From Microcystis aeruginosa FD4 (GTDB lineage Bacteria; Cyanobacteriota; Cyanobacteriia; Cyanobacteriales; Microcystaceae), in NCBI RefSeq assembly GCF_009792235.1, contig NZ_CP046973.1:868001-932000 (forward strand): 64,000 nt of DNA, given 5' to 3'. Made by a program: the position numbers and the translations under genes. Within the stretch, counting starts at the first letter, position 1; every line of letters starts with the position of its first letter. The notes beneath the pieces are model-generated. The model was not told where the DNA came from and searched no databases. It was given only the letters and a program-made list of their open reading frames with translations. Shown in pieces: positions 1 to 8,495 of the stretch.

Positions 1-2
1 TA

Positions 3-992
3 GTGCGCTTCGATCCCAGCGATAAAACCGTGAGAATGTTGTCTATCCCTCGCGATAGCCGCGTCAGAATCCCCGGCCACGGTTTCACTAAAATCAACGA
101 TGCCAATGTTCACGGCGGACCAACTCTAGCGGCAGAAGTGGTCAATAATACTTTAGGGGGTGTCACCGTTGATCGCTATGTGCGGGTGACTACCGATGCC
201 TTTAAGGAATTAGTCGATTTAGTCGGGGGTGTAGAGGTTTATGTACCCGAACGAATGTATCATAAAGATGTCACCCAAAAATTAGAAATTGATTTACAAG
301 AGGGTTGGCAAAATCTCAACGGCGACCAAGCAGAACAGTTTGCCCGTTTTCGTAACCAGCAATACGGCGATATCGGTCGCGTACAAAGACAACAAATTTT
401 ATTAAAAGCACTACAACAAAAGATTTTTAGTCCGACAATTCTCCCCAGTCTCCCGAAAGCAGTACAGGTTTTACAACAATATATCGATACGAATTTAACC
501 GTCGAGGAAATGCTGGCTATCGCTAATTTTGGCCGGGAAATTAAACAGGATGACTTGAGAATGATCCTACTCCCCGGCCGGTTTAATAACCTCGAGGAAT
601 ACGATGGTCGCAGTTATTGGGTTTTGAACCGTCGCGAAATTAGAACCATTGTGGCTAATAATTTTACCGATAACTACACGGGGGGAGAAACCTCCGTTTA
701 TAGTCTGCGGATTGCCATTCAAAATGCCACCCATACCAAAGGTTTAGCCCGTCGTACTCGTAATTATCTGGCCAAACGGGGCTATACAAATGTTTATATT
801 AGCGATGACTCCTCCCAAAAGCTAGAAACCACGGCAATTATTGCCCAAAAAGGTGATATTCAGTCCGCTAACCTCTTGAAAAATCAATTGGGAATCGGTA
901 AAGTAGAATCATCCTCCACTGGTGCTTTAGACTCAGACCTAACTATTCGGGTGGGTGATGATGTGGCCCAGTTTCTCGACGCTCAACAGTAA
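3..992 (+). CDS. LCP (LytR-CpsA-Psr) family protein, 5' end outside window
   Basis: LCP proteins transfer undecaprenyl-linked glycopolymers onto the cell wall and usually carry an N-terminal membrane anchor. The visible 329 residues show LCP signatures: SIPRDSRV near the start, KINDAN, and the arginine-rich RFRNQQYGDIGRVQRQQ around residue 115. A LytR C-terminal domain (about 232-325) follows. The membrane anchor and start of the catalytic domain are missing, so the true start lies upstream; the GTG at position 3 is probably just an internal codon. The next gene starts 2 bp after the stop, which suggests co-transcription. Confidence 0.85.
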   Translation: MRFDPSDKTVRMLSIPRDSRVRIPGHGFTKINDANVHGGPTLAAEVVNNTLGGVTVDRYVRVTTDAFKELVDLVGGVEVYVPERMYHKDVTQKLEIDLQEGWQNLNGDQAEQFARFRNQQYGDIGRVQRQQILLKALQQKIFSPTILPSLPKAVQVLQQYIDTNLTVEEMLAIANFGREIKQDDLRMILLPGRFNNLEEYDGRSYWVLNRREIRTIVANNFTDNYTGGETSVYSLRIAIQNATHTKGLARRTRNYLAKRGYTNVYISDDSSQKLETTAIIAQKGDIQSANLLKNQLGIGKVESSSTGALDSDLTIRVGDDVAQFLDAQQ

Positions 993-994
993 CA

Positions 995-1495
995 ATGTTG
1001 AAAAATTTTTTCAGTCTGGTTTTAATTATTTTGCTGGCGATTCTTTGGCTACTTTTCGCGGCCCGTCCGGTGGCCTTGGCCCAAGATAAAACGATTAACT
1101 ATAGTTTTGCCCAGCTGCAAGATCGGGATTTTTCCCATCAGGATTTGCGCGGAGGGGTTTTCGCAGCTGCCGCAATGCGGGGAGTTAACCTAGAAGGGGC
1201 CGATTTATCCTATAGCATTCTCACCGAGGCTGTCCTCTTAAAAGCTAACTTAAAAGGGGCCGATTTAACCGCCTCTTTGGTAGATAGAGTTACCCTCGAT
1301 TTTGCCGATTTAACTAATACTATTTTTACCGATGCGATCGCTACTCGCAGCCGTTTTTATGACACAATTATTACTGGGGCCGATTTCACTAACGCGATAA
1401 TTGATAACTATCAGGTCAAGTTAATGTGTAAAAGGGCCGATGGCATTAATCCAGTCACGGGAGTGGCCACAAGGGATAGTTTAGGCTGTAATTAG
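995..1495 (+). CDS. Exported pentapeptide-repeat protein
   Basis: A 166-residue protein with an N-terminal hydrophobic segment (about 5-29, ending ALAQ), read as a signal peptide. Residues about 40-130 are A(D/N)Lxx-type pentapeptide repeats, for example LEGADLSYS, LKANLKGADLTAS and ADLTNTIF, which fold as a right-handed quadrilateral beta helix. Two cysteines lie near the C-terminus. It starts 2 bp after the LCP gene, so it is probably in the same operon. Cyanobacteria carry many such exported proteins, mostly without a known role; no specific function can be assigned. Confidence 0.8.
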   Translation: MLKNFFSLVLIILLAILWLLFAARPVALAQDKTINYSFAQLQDRDFSHQDLRGGVFAAAAMRGVNLEGADLSYSILTEAVLLKANLKGADLTASLVDRVTLDFADLTNTIFTDAIATRSRFYDTIITGADFTNAIIDNYQVKLMCKRADGINPVTGVATRDSLGCN

Positions 1496-1622
1496 CAATT
1501 CCGGGCAGATTCTAGCTGACGGCACAAAAATAGCTGACCTCCTATGGCGCTGCTATCTCGATCGAGACAGCAGAGATGTAGAATGAAAATAATGAGCGAG
1601 GCTAAAGAAAGGAGAGGGACTC

Positions 1623-2210
1623 TTGATAATCGTCATCGATAACTATGATAGTTTTACCTACAATTTAGTCCAGTATTTGGGAGAATTAGCGGCTGAGTTT
1701 CCGATCGCCTTACCGATCGAGGTCTATCGTAATGATAAAATCGATCTGGCCACAATCGAACAAAGGCGGCCCGATGGGATTGTCATTTCCCCAGGTCCCG
1801 GTCGTCCAGTCGATGCGGGCATATCTCTGGAATTAATCGCCAAATTTAGCCCCCATTTGCCAATCTTGGGGGTCTGTCTCGGTCATCAAAGTATCGGTCA
1901 GGTATTCGGAGGGGATGTGGTCTCGGCCCCGGTCTTGATGCACGGCAAAACTTCCCCAATCTATCACAACAATGAAGGGGTATTTCAAGGCTTAGAAAAT
2001 CCTTTTACTGCCACCCGTTACCATAGTTTAGTGATCGATCGCTCCACCATGCCGGATAATTTAGAGATCACGGCCTGGGTCGAAGATGGTACGGTCATGG
2101 GAGTCCGTCATCGGGATTACCCCCACATTCAAGGAGTACAATTTCATCCCGAAAGTATTTTAACCACTGCCGGCAAGGAACTTTTAAGAAACTTTCTCCG
2201 ATCCCTCTAG
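1623..2210 (+). CDS. trpG: Anthranilate synthase component II (glutamine amidotransferase)
   Basis: Releases ammonia from glutamine and passes it to TrpE for anthranilate synthesis, the first committed step to tryptophan. Class-I amidotransferase landmarks are present: DNYDSFTYNL at the N-terminus, the oxyanion loop SPGPGRP, the nucleophile elbow GVCLGHQ (about 83-89), and the His-Glu pair in GVQFHPES near residue 171. At 195 residues it has the usual length. The TTG start is supported by GGAGAGG 7 nt upstream. It could also serve as PabA for folate, since one subunit often does both. Its partner trpE lies downstream at 8496 with unrelated genes between. Confidence 0.92.
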   Translation: MIIVIDNYDSFTYNLVQYLGELAAEFPIALPIEVYRNDKIDLATIEQRRPDGIVISPGPGRPVDAGISLELIAKFSPHLPILGVCLGHQSIGQVFGGDVVSAPVLMHGKTSPIYHNNEGVFQGLENPFTATRYHSLVIDRSTMPDNLEITAWVEDGTVMGVRHRDYPHIQGVQFHPESILTTAGKELLRNFLRSL

Positions 2211-2271
2211 TGTTCACTAATCCCCAACCCCTGAAATTAACCTTAACTTGATTAATTCTGCATCTATATCT

Positions 2272-3072
2272 ATGAAAAGGCGAGATTTTATCTTATCGGC
2301 GGGGGCAAGTTTCTTAACCGTGGCAGTAAGCTCAGTTTTAGCGGAAACTAAACCCAAACCCACTGCCCCCCAAAAACCCGATGATTCCCTTTTAGTTCAA
2401 TGGTTGGGTCATAGTTGCTTTTTATTCACCGGAGAAGGACAAAGAGTCCTAGTTAATCCTTTCCGGGCCATTGGTTGTACGGCGGGTTTTCCTTTGCCAA
2501 AAGTAGAAGCAGATATCGTTTTAATTAGTAGTCAACTGTGGGATGAAGGGGCTGCCGAGGGTTTACCCGGTAATCCGAAAATTTTGTTTGAGCCGGGGGC
2601 CTACGATCTGGGTAAATTAAAATTACAGGGCATTAGTATCGCCCACGATCGCATGGGGGGGCAACGTTTCGGTATGAATGTAGCCTGGCGTTGGACCCAA
2701 GCGGGGATTAGTATTGTCCATTTAGGGGGGGCAGCGGCCCCAATTGAATTAGAACAAAGAATTCTCTTAGGTTCGCCGGATTTAGCTTTTATTCCCGTGG
2801 GAGGTGGTCCCAAAAATTATAATCCCCAAGAGGCAAAACAGGCGATCGAAGTTTTACAGCCGCGCATTGCTATACCGACCCAATATTTTACCAGTGCCGC
2901 CGATAAAAAGGCCTGTGAATTGGTCTCTGTAGATGAGTTTCTCAAGTTGGTCAAGGATAAAAATATCCGTTTAATCGAGGACAATAAATTACGGATTCGT
3001 GCCGCCGATTTACCCCAAAAAGGGACTCTCATTCGCGTGTTTGACTACCGCAAACTGTTACAGAAATCCTAA
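2272..3072 (+). CDS. Tat-exported MBL-fold (UPF0173-like) metallo-hydrolase
   Basis: A 266-residue protein. Its start is placed at the ATG that gives MKRRDFILSAGASFLTVAVS, a twin-arginine-type leader; an in-frame TTG 24 bp upstream is less likely. After the leader comes the beta-lactamase-like fold with WLGHSCFLF and RVLVNPFRAIG, as in the UPF0173 group. The classic HxHxDH motif is not visible: the usual position reads ISSQLWDEG, so metal binding may be altered. GGGPKNYNPQEAKQAIE and RIAIPTQYF match the C-terminal part of this group. Substrate unknown. Not clearly in an operon. Confidence 0.75.
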   Translation: MKRRDFILSAGASFLTVAVSSVLAETKPKPTAPQKPDDSLLVQWLGHSCFLFTGEGQRVLVNPFRAIGCTAGFPLPKVEADIVLISSQLWDEGAAEGLPGNPKILFEPGAYDLGKLKLQGISIAHDRMGGQRFGMNVAWRWTQAGISIVHLGGAAAPIELEQRILLGSPDLAFIPVGGGPKNYNPQEAKQAIEVLQPRIAIPTQYFTSAADKKACELVSVDEFLKLVKDKNIRLIEDNKLRIRAADLPQKGTLIRVFDYRKLLQKS

Positions 3073-3135
3073 TTTTTAGGAGCCAATGAACTAGGCCTAT
3101 TGATTAACTAATTTTCCTCGCTCAAGGGCGATCTA

Positions 3136-3204
3136 GAGCATCTCCTAGTTAGGCTTACAGAAAATGAGTTATACTAAAATCTATAGGGAGCATCTCCTAG
3201 TTAT
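3136..3204 (+). repeat. Direct repeat GAGCATCTCCTAGTTA (two copies)
   Basis: The 16-base word GAGCATCTCCTAGTTA occurs at about 3136 and again at about 3188, just before the small gene at 3223. Its role is unknown; it could be a duplicated regulatory site or a footprint of a small repeat. Confidence 0.5.
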
Positions 3205-3222
3205 GCAAGCGAGTAATTATAC

Positions 3223-3498
3223 TTGAAGGTCAGAGAGTTCATTCAAGAGGCAAATGTTTCTATTCAGCATAAAGTTGAAGAAGAAATTCAGGCCATGCAA
3301 GAAGAAGTTGACAAGTTAAACCGCAGTGATCTTTTTCTTGCATTCCAAGCTAGATTAGAAGCAGCAGAGGGTAATAGAGTCTCTATGTCTGATTTTGACT
3401 TGGCAATGCTAAGAGAGCAAGTTGAAGGATTTAGAGATGTCACCAAAGAACTAACAATGGAGATTTACAGGCTGTCCAAGATAGCCCTACAGCCCTGA
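3223..3498 (+). CDS. Small coiled-coil hypothetical protein
   Basis: A 91-residue acidic, helix-rich reading frame with heptad-like stretches (EEEIQAMQEEVDKLNR; LREQVEGFRDVTKELTMEIYRLSK). The only usable start is TTG, and no strong ribosome-binding site is evident. I do not recognise a family. The charged, helical composition and the toxin-antitoxin pair directly downstream are consistent with a small accessory protein. Codon use looks like a real gene, but the frame could be spurious. Confidence 0.5.
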   Translation: MKVREFIQEANVSIQHKVEEEIQAMQEEVDKLNRSDLFLAFQARLEAAEGNRVSMSDFDLAMLREQVEGFRDVTKELTMEIYRLSKIALQP

Positions 3499-3554
3499 TC
3501 ATAATCAAGGTTATAATTATTTTTAATAAATTCCGGAATATTCAGCCCCAAGCA

Positions 3555-3788
3555 ATGTCTATGTTACTGCAAGACCTAAAGGAAGAAGCGGTTAAGCTAT
3601 CACCGAGCGATCGACTTGATCTGGTTAGCGCCATTATTGAGTCCTTGCAGAAGACCCCAATTGCTAGACCTGATCGTTCTGGTGCAATTCAACGGATGCG
3701 TGGCTTACTCAAAACAGACCAACTTGCACCAACCGACCAAGAAGTAGCTGCCATGTTGGAAGATCGTCGGGTGGAGAAATATCTTTAG
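3555..3788 (+). CDS. Antitoxin of a VapBC-like module
   Basis: A 77-residue protein resembling the addiction-module component family of short antitoxins: MLLQDLKEEAVKLSPSDRLDLVSAIIESL at the N-terminus (LSxxDRLxLxxxIxxSL pattern) and a charged C-terminus. It presumably neutralises the PIN ribonuclease encoded immediately downstream and may autoregulate the pair. Its TAG stop overlaps the GTG start of the toxin by one base, the tight translational coupling typical of such modules. The antitoxin class is inferred from size, pattern and coupling. Confidence 0.75.
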   Translation: MSMLLQDLKEEAVKLSPSDRLDLVSAIIESLQKTPIARPDRSGAIQRMRGLLKTDQLAPTDQEVAAMLEDRRVEKYL

Positions 3789-4225
3789 TGAGAGTTTTAA
3801 TTGATACTAATGTTCTTCTAGATTTTCTATTGCAGAGAGAGCTATTTTTCCAAGATGCAGAACGACTATTTCAGGCGATCGATTCTGGTCAGATCGTCGG
3901 GTATGTCACAGCTACAACGCTCACGGACATTTTTTATATTGCTCGAAGACACACTCGCAGTATTGAGCAGGCACGGCAAGCAGTTTCAGAGACATTGACA
4001 GCAATGGAAATCTGCCCTGTAAACCGGGAGGTTCTAGAGGTAGCGTTTAGTTCAGGTTTGGCTGATTATGAGGATGCGATTCAGGTCGCTTGTGCTGTAG
4101 ATCAAGGACTTGATGCTATCTTGACCCGCGATAGTCAAGGGTTTTTGAATTCATCCGTACCTGTGTTATCAGTTCAGGAGTGCTTGCATCGCTTGGAAGA
4201 GCCAAATAATAGCAAATCCACCTGA
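3788..4225 (+). CDS. PIN-domain ribonuclease toxin (VapC-like)
   Basis: A 145-residue PIN protein, a Mg-dependent RNase that inhibits translation when free of antitoxin. Acidic active-site residues are visible: Asp in LIDTNVLLDFLL (residues 4-15), Glu/Asp in GLADYEDAIQVACA (about 92-105), and DAILTRD (about 111-117). The start is GTG overlapping the antitoxin stop, so translation is coupled. About 60 bp downstream a short reading frame starting MGKEPLWQIDDS runs into the next insertion sequence and may be a broken gene tail. Confidence 0.85.
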   Translation: MRVLIDTNVLLDFLLQRELFFQDAERLFQAIDSGQIVGYVTATTLTDIFYIARRHTRSIEQARQAVSETLTAMEICPVNREVLEVAFSSGLADYEDAIQVACAVDQGLDAILTRDSQGFLNSSVPVLSVQECLHRLEEPNNSKST

Positions 4226-4361
4226 TAAAATCCAGTTTACAGGCTTTTTGGTTCGTGAGGGGGTGAGGAGTGAAAAGTGAGCAGTTACAGCCAAAATTTG
4301 GCGGCATGGGCAAAGAGCCTTTGTGGCAGATTGATGACAGCATTATTACCGAAATTTTGGG

Positions 4362-5687
4362 TTAAAGCCCCGTCCTTTTAGGACGGCTTTTTAAACTATA
4401 GCTTGTTAACTTAACTTTTATTGTGCTATACTGATTTTATCTAAGTACCCCCTGCGTAAAATGTTTGTCTTAGAGTTTAAAGTTAAAGCTAAAACTCAAC
4501 AGTATCAAGCCATAGACGATGCTATTCGTACTGCTCAATTCATCCGTAACAAATGTGTAAGGTTATGGATGGATACAAAAGGTACGGGTAAGAACGATTT
4601 ATACCGATATTCTAAAGAATTAGCTCAGGACTTTAAATTTGCCGATGAACTTAATTCAACTGCTAGACAGGCAAGTGCTGAACGTGCTTGGAGTTCAATT
4701 AGTCGTTTTTACGACAACTGTAAACGTAAAGTATCAGGCAAAAAGGGGTATCCTCAATTTAAGAAGTTTAGTCGTTCGGTTGAATACAAACAATCAGGAT
4801 GGAAGCTTCTTAGCCCGAAAACTGTTAAGTTCACTGACAAGAAAAACCTTGGTGTTCTTAAGTTGGTAGGAACTTGGGATTTAGGGTACTTTCAAGAATC
4901 CGATATTAAACGGGTTAGGTTGATTCGGAGAGCGGACGGTTATTATTGTCAATTTGTCCTTTCTTGTGACGTTAAAGAAGATGTTAAACCATCAGGTAAG
5001 TGTATTGGCTTAGATGTAGGTTTGGCTTCTTTCTATACAGATCACAATGGCAACAAGGTTGATAATCCTCAATTCTTGAGAAAGTCCGAGAAACGATTAA
5101 AACGACTTCAAAGGCGATTATATAAAAAGAAAAAGGGAAGTAAAAATCGTCAAAAAGCTAGACAAAGATTAGCTAAAGCTCACCTTAAAGTAAGTAGGCA
5201 ACGTAAAGACTTTGCTGTGAAATTAGCAAGGTGCGTAGTTCACTCTAGCGATGTGATAGCCTACGAGGATTTAAGAGTTAAGAACTTAGTCAAGAATCAT
5301 TGTCTAGCTAAATCGATAAATGATGCGGCCTGGTATCAGTTTCGGGAATGGATAGAGTATTTTGGGGTTAAATTCGGCAAGATAACGATTGCTGTCGCAC
5401 CGAATTATACAAGCCAAAACTGTTCAAACTGTGGTGAAACTGTCAAAAAATCTTTATCGACTAGAACCCATCAGTGCAAGTGTGGATGTGTTTTGGATAG
5501 GGATGAAAACGCCGCAATCAACATCCTTAAAAGGGGACTAAGTACGGTAGGGCATACCGGAACCTTTGGGCTCGACCCAATAAACGCTTGGGGAGAGAAT
5601 ACCTCTACTTTTTCAGAAGCAATTCTGTCTAAGCAAGTAATCTCTGTGAACCAAGAATCCCCGTCTCTTTAGAGCGGGGAGTGTCAA
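4362..5687 (+). mobile_element. IS605-type element carrying only tnpB
   Basis: The left end is a hairpin with CCGTCC (4370) and GGACGG (4381). The right end is a hairpin with CCCCGTCTCTTTAGAGCGGGG, ending GTGTCAA near 5687. The same right end appears reversed at 10076-10115, showing the two elements are one family. There is no tnpA, so mobility would need a transposase in trans. Boundaries are inferred from hairpins and are accurate to a few bases. The right end abuts the iron permease gene futB. Confidence 0.8.
4461..5672 (+). CDS. tnpB: TnpB RNA-guided nuclease (IS605 OrfB family)
   Basis: A 403-residue protein that appears intact. RuvC-like motifs are complete: CIGLDVGLASF (Asp about 185), IAYEDL (Glu about 269) and LDRDENAAINIL (Asp about 346-348). 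A zinc ribbon CSNCG...CKCGC lies at about 321-343, and the N-terminal OrfB domain begins MFVLEFKVKAKTQQYQAI. In this family the protein uses an RNA encoded at the 3' end of the gene and element (reRNA) to cut DNA beside a transposon-associated motif; here that RNA would span the last codons and the right-end hairpin, with a guide read from sequence beyond 5687. That RNA is inferred, not shown. Confidence 0.9.
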   Translation: MFVLEFKVKAKTQQYQAIDDAIRTAQFIRNKCVRLWMDTKGTGKNDLYRYSKELAQDFKFADELNSTARQASAERAWSSISRFYDNCKRKVSGKKGYPQFKKFSRSVEYKQSGWKLLSPKTVKFTDKKNLGVLKLVGTWDLGYFQESDIKRVRLIRRADGYYCQFVLSCDVKEDVKPSGKCIGLDVGLASFYTDHNGNKVDNPQFLRKSEKRLKRLQRRLYKKKKGSKNRQKARQRLAKAHLKVSRQRKDFAVKLARCVVHSSDVIAYEDLRVKNLVKNHCLAKSINDAAWYQFREWIEYFGVKFGKITIAVAPNYTSQNCSNCGETVKKSLSTRTHQCKCGCVLDRDENAAINILKRGLSTVGHTGTFGLDPINAWGENTSTFSEAILSKQVISVNQESPSL

Positions 5688-5746
5688 TCTATCAGTCCCT
5701 AGGATTTGCCCCCACCTTAAAAATTGCTTTAACAATCTTATTAAAA

Positions 5747-7384
5747 ATGTTTTTACTGAAAGAATCTCGCTCTTTTTTTAGACAGGGATGGACAATTGCG
5801 GTTTTACTAATTGCCCTGCTTGTTTCCCTGCCGATTTTATCGGTTGCCAGTAGTTTATTAACTAATTCCAGTCAAGTCTGGCAACATCTGATCGAAACTG
5901 TTCTCTGGGATTATCTAGTTAATTCTTTTTGGTTAATGTGCGGGGTGGGCAGCGGCGTTTTAATCATCGGTGTCGGCACAGCTTGGTTAATAACGATGTG
6001 TCAATTTCCCGGTCGTCAACAATTTCAATGGTTATTATTACTACCCCTTGCCGCTCCTGCCTATCTCTTGGCCTATACTTATACCAATATGATGGACTAT
6101 TTTGGTCCGGTGCAGACGTTCTTAAGAAGTGTTTTCGCTTGGAATAGTGTCGAAGATTATTGGTTTCCTAATATCCGTTCTCTTTGGGGGGGGATTCTGA
6201 TGTTAATTCTTGTCCTTTATCCCTACGTTTATCTGTTAGCAAGGGTCGGTTTTTTAGAACAATCTGTCTGCACAGTGGAGGCAAGTCGCTCCTTAGGATG
6301 TAATCCTTGGCGCAGTTTTTTTACTGTCGCTTTACCCCTAACAAGACCGGCAATTATGGCGGGATTAGCCCTAGCTTTAATGGAAACTCTGAACGATTTT
6401 GGTACGGTGCAGTATTTCGGTATTAATGCTTTTACCACGGGGATTTATAATACTTGGTTCGGCATGGGCGATCGCATAGCGGCGGGGCAGTTATCCACAG
6501 TTTTAATGGTATTTATCCTCGTTTTAGTTTTCCTTGAACAATCCTCCCGTCGTCAAGCTCGTTACTATGAAATGACCAATCGTTTCCAGTCACCGACTAA
6601 GTACGAACTAGGATTTGTTCGGAGTTTTTTGGCAATGATCTCCTGTTTTTTGCCAGTATTTCTTGGGTTTATTGCTCCTGCTTTTTATCTAGCTTATCTA
6701 GCCTTTAATCATGCCCAAGAAACTTTTAATAATGACTTTATTAGTTTATCGGGAAACAGTTTTTTTCTGGCTAGTTTAAGCGCAATTATTGCGGTAGTTT
6801 TAGCTTTAATTCTCGCCTACGGGGAAAGACTTAATCCGAATAAAACTATTAAGGGTTCTGTGCGGATTGCCGCCGCTGGTTATGCTATCCCCGGCATCGT
6901 TATCGCAGTGGGGGTTTTAATTCCTCTCGGCAAATTAGATAACTTTTTCAACCAAGGATTAAATATCAATTTAATTCTGAGCGGCACGATTTTCTGTGTG
7001 GTTTTTGCCTATATTGTCCGGTTTTTAGCCGTAGCTTTTTCCACATTAGAATCGAGTTTAAGTAAAATTAAACCTAGTTTAGATGATGCTTCCCGCAGCC
7101 TTGGCTATGGCACTGGTGCCACTTTAATTAAAGTGCATATTCCTCTTTTGTCAGGGGGATTATTGACCGCAGCCATGTTAGTTTTTGTCGATGTGATGAA
7201 AGAATTACCCGCTACTTTGGTGTTAAGACCTTTTAATTTTGATACCCTAGCGGTGCGCGTTTATCAATACGCCAGTGATGAACGTTTAGTGGAAGCGGCG
7301 GCACCGGCCCTGGCCATTGTCTTAGTGGGATTAATTCCGGTAATTTTTTTAAGTTGGCAAATTTCCCGACGGGCGATCGATTAA
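5747..7384 (+). CDS. futB: Ferric iron ABC transporter permease
   Basis: A two-domain inner-membrane permease for Fe3+ uptake (FutABC/AfuB type). Two transporter halves can be seen, each ending in an EAA-type loop that contacts the ATPase: EASRSLGCNPWRSFF (about 195) and DASRSLGYGTGATLIKV (about 450). At least ten hydrophobic segments occur. The start is put at ATG 5747 (MFLLKESRSF); the open frame extends back to the end of the upstream IS element, so the native leader or promoter may have been replaced. No futA or futC lies in the window. Confidence 0.85.
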   Translation: MFLLKESRSFFRQGWTIAVLLIALLVSLPILSVASSLLTNSSQVWQHLIETVLWDYLVNSFWLMCGVGSGVLIIGVGTAWLITMCQFPGRQQFQWLLLLPLAAPAYLLAYTYTNMMDYFGPVQTFLRSVFAWNSVEDYWFPNIRSLWGGILMLILVLYPYVYLLARVGFLEQSVCTVEASRSLGCNPWRSFFTVALPLTRPAIMAGLALALMETLNDFGTVQYFGINAFTTGIYNTWFGMGDRIAAGQLSTVLMVFILVLVFLEQSSRRQARYYEMTNRFQSPTKYELGFVRSFLAMISCFLPVFLGFIAPAFYLAYLAFNHAQETFNNDFISLSGNSFFLASLSAIIAVVLALILAYGERLNPNKTIKGSVRIAAAGYAIPGIVIAVGVLIPLGKLDNFFNQGLNINLILSGTIFCVVFAYIVRFLAVAFSTLESSLSKIKPSLDDASRSLGYGTGATLIKVHIPLLSGGLLTAAMLVFVDVMKELPATLVLRPFNFDTLAVRVYQYASDERLVEAAAPALAIVLVGLIPVIFLSWQISRRAID

Positions 7385-7552
7385 AGTGGTGGCCGATTCC
7401 TAGACAAGTTGGCGATCGGCCAGCAGCTTAGTTCTATAGTCTAGTACAAAATAATGTTACAGTTCTTGACAAGACTACTAGAGAGAGGGGGTGTCAGTGA
7501 TAGGATTCCCTAAAACCCCTTTTCTTTATTTGTGTAGAGAGAACAAAATCCT

Positions 7553-7978
7553 ATGACAGAACTTTCTGGAAAAGCTCCTAAGTTCGGTGGCAGCACGGGC
7601 GGTTTACTCGCCAAAGCCGATCTGGAAGAAAAGTACGCCATCACCTGGACAAGCAGCAAAGAACAAGTCTTTGAAATGCCCACCGGTGGCGCCGCTATCA
7701 TGAACGAAGGCGAAAATCTCCTCTATTTGGCCCGCAAAGAACACGCGCTCGCTCTTGGTACCCAATTCCGGACGAAATTTAAGCCCAAAATCGAAGATTA
7801 CAAAATCTATCGGATTTACCCCAGTGGTGAAGTGCAGTATCTCCACCCCGCTGATGGTGTCTTCCCCGAAAAAGTTAACGCCGGTCGTGAATTTTTCGGC
7901 AAAAAAGACCGCAATATCGGCAAAAACCCCGAACCGGCGACAATTAAGTTCTCTGGTGTCACTCCCTACGAAGCATAA
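7553..7978 (+). CDS. psaD: Photosystem I subunit II (PsaD)
   Basis: A stromal-side extrinsic subunit of photosystem I that docks ferredoxin and helps hold PsaC. The 141-residue protein starts MTELSGKAPKFGGSTGGLLA and contains the highly conserved core EEKYAITWTSSKEQVFEMP and the basic patch IYRIYPSGEVQYLHPADG, with the usual cyanobacterial length. It is preceded by a 168-bp gene-free leader and followed by a long inverted repeat. It stands alone, as psaD commonly does. Confidence 0.97.
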   Translation: MTELSGKAPKFGGSTGGLLAKADLEEKYAITWTSSKEQVFEMPTGGAAIMNEGENLLYLARKEHALALGTQFRTKFKPKIEDYKIYRIYPSGEVQYLHPADGVFPEKVNAGREFFGKKDRNIGKNPEPATIKFSGVTPYEA

Positions 7979-7988
7979 ATAAACCCTA

Positions 7989-8056
7989 AAATCGAGAGTG
8001 GGGAGTTAGATTTAGAAGCTATTTAGCCCGAAGATTTAACTTCTGACTCTCGATTT
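7989..8056 (+). terminator. Inverted repeat in the psaD 3' region
   Basis: AAATCGAGAGT (7989-7999) pairs perfectly with ACTCTCGATTT (8046-8056), and the intervening bases can form inner pairs. There is no strict T-run, so it is either a weak terminator or an mRNA 3'-end stabiliser for psaD. It is read from sequence only. Confidence 0.4.
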
Positions 8057-8092
8057 CTCTGATCGCAATCGCAATCAATTGCTAGTTAGGGT

Positions 8093-8450
8093 TTGCTGAA
8101 AAAGTTTTTCCTGGGGTTAGGAGTTAGGAACCAGTCGTCAGGAGTCAGGGTGATCACTGCGTGCGCGTTGCGGGGGGTTTTGGGGTGTTAGGGTGATGAG
8201 ACAACTTTCCCATCTCCCCACTCCCCCACTCCCCCATTCCCCCATTCCCCCACTTCCCCACTTCCCCACTCCCCCACTTCCCCACTCCCCCACTTCCCCA
8301 CTTCCCCACTTCCCCACTTCCCCACTCCCCCACTTCCCCACTCCCCCACTTTCCCACTCCCCCACTTCCCCACTCCCCCACTCCCCCACTTCCCCACTCC
8401 CCCACTTTCCCATTCCCCCACTTTCCCACTCCTTCATAATTCATAATTTA
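8093..8450 (-). repeat. MITE-type terminal sequence followed by an octamer array
   Basis: TAGTTA followed by GGGTTTGCTGAAAAAG (from 8099) matches the ends of the small inverted-repeat elements at 59810 and 42500. From about 8205 to 8430 the sequence is a tandem array of the octamers CCCCACTT/CCCCACTC (GGGGAAGT on the other strand). All frames stay open through it on both strands, which gives artificial Pro/Ser/His or Gly/Trp/Glu reading frames; no gene is called here. An AT-rich ATAATTCATAATT run follows. No second element end is visible. Confidence 0.75.
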
Positions 8451-8495
8451 TAATTCATAATTCATAATTCCTTCCGTTTCCTGAACCATCAAAAT

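Noticed and set aside
4281..4364. Short frame MGKEPLWQIDDSIITEILG before the IS605-type element
   Set aside because: Only 19 residues, possibly a broken gene tail but too little to call.
7440..7470. HLR1-like light-response element upstream of psaD
   Set aside because: GTACAAAA and GTTACAGT are present but 12-13 bp apart instead of the 10-bp spacing, so the match is weak.
8138..8453. Four overlapping reading frames of 77-99 codons on both strands
   Set aside because: They arise because the 8-bp repeat is open in all frames; composition is only Gly/Trp/Lys/Glu/Ser or Pro/Ser/His.
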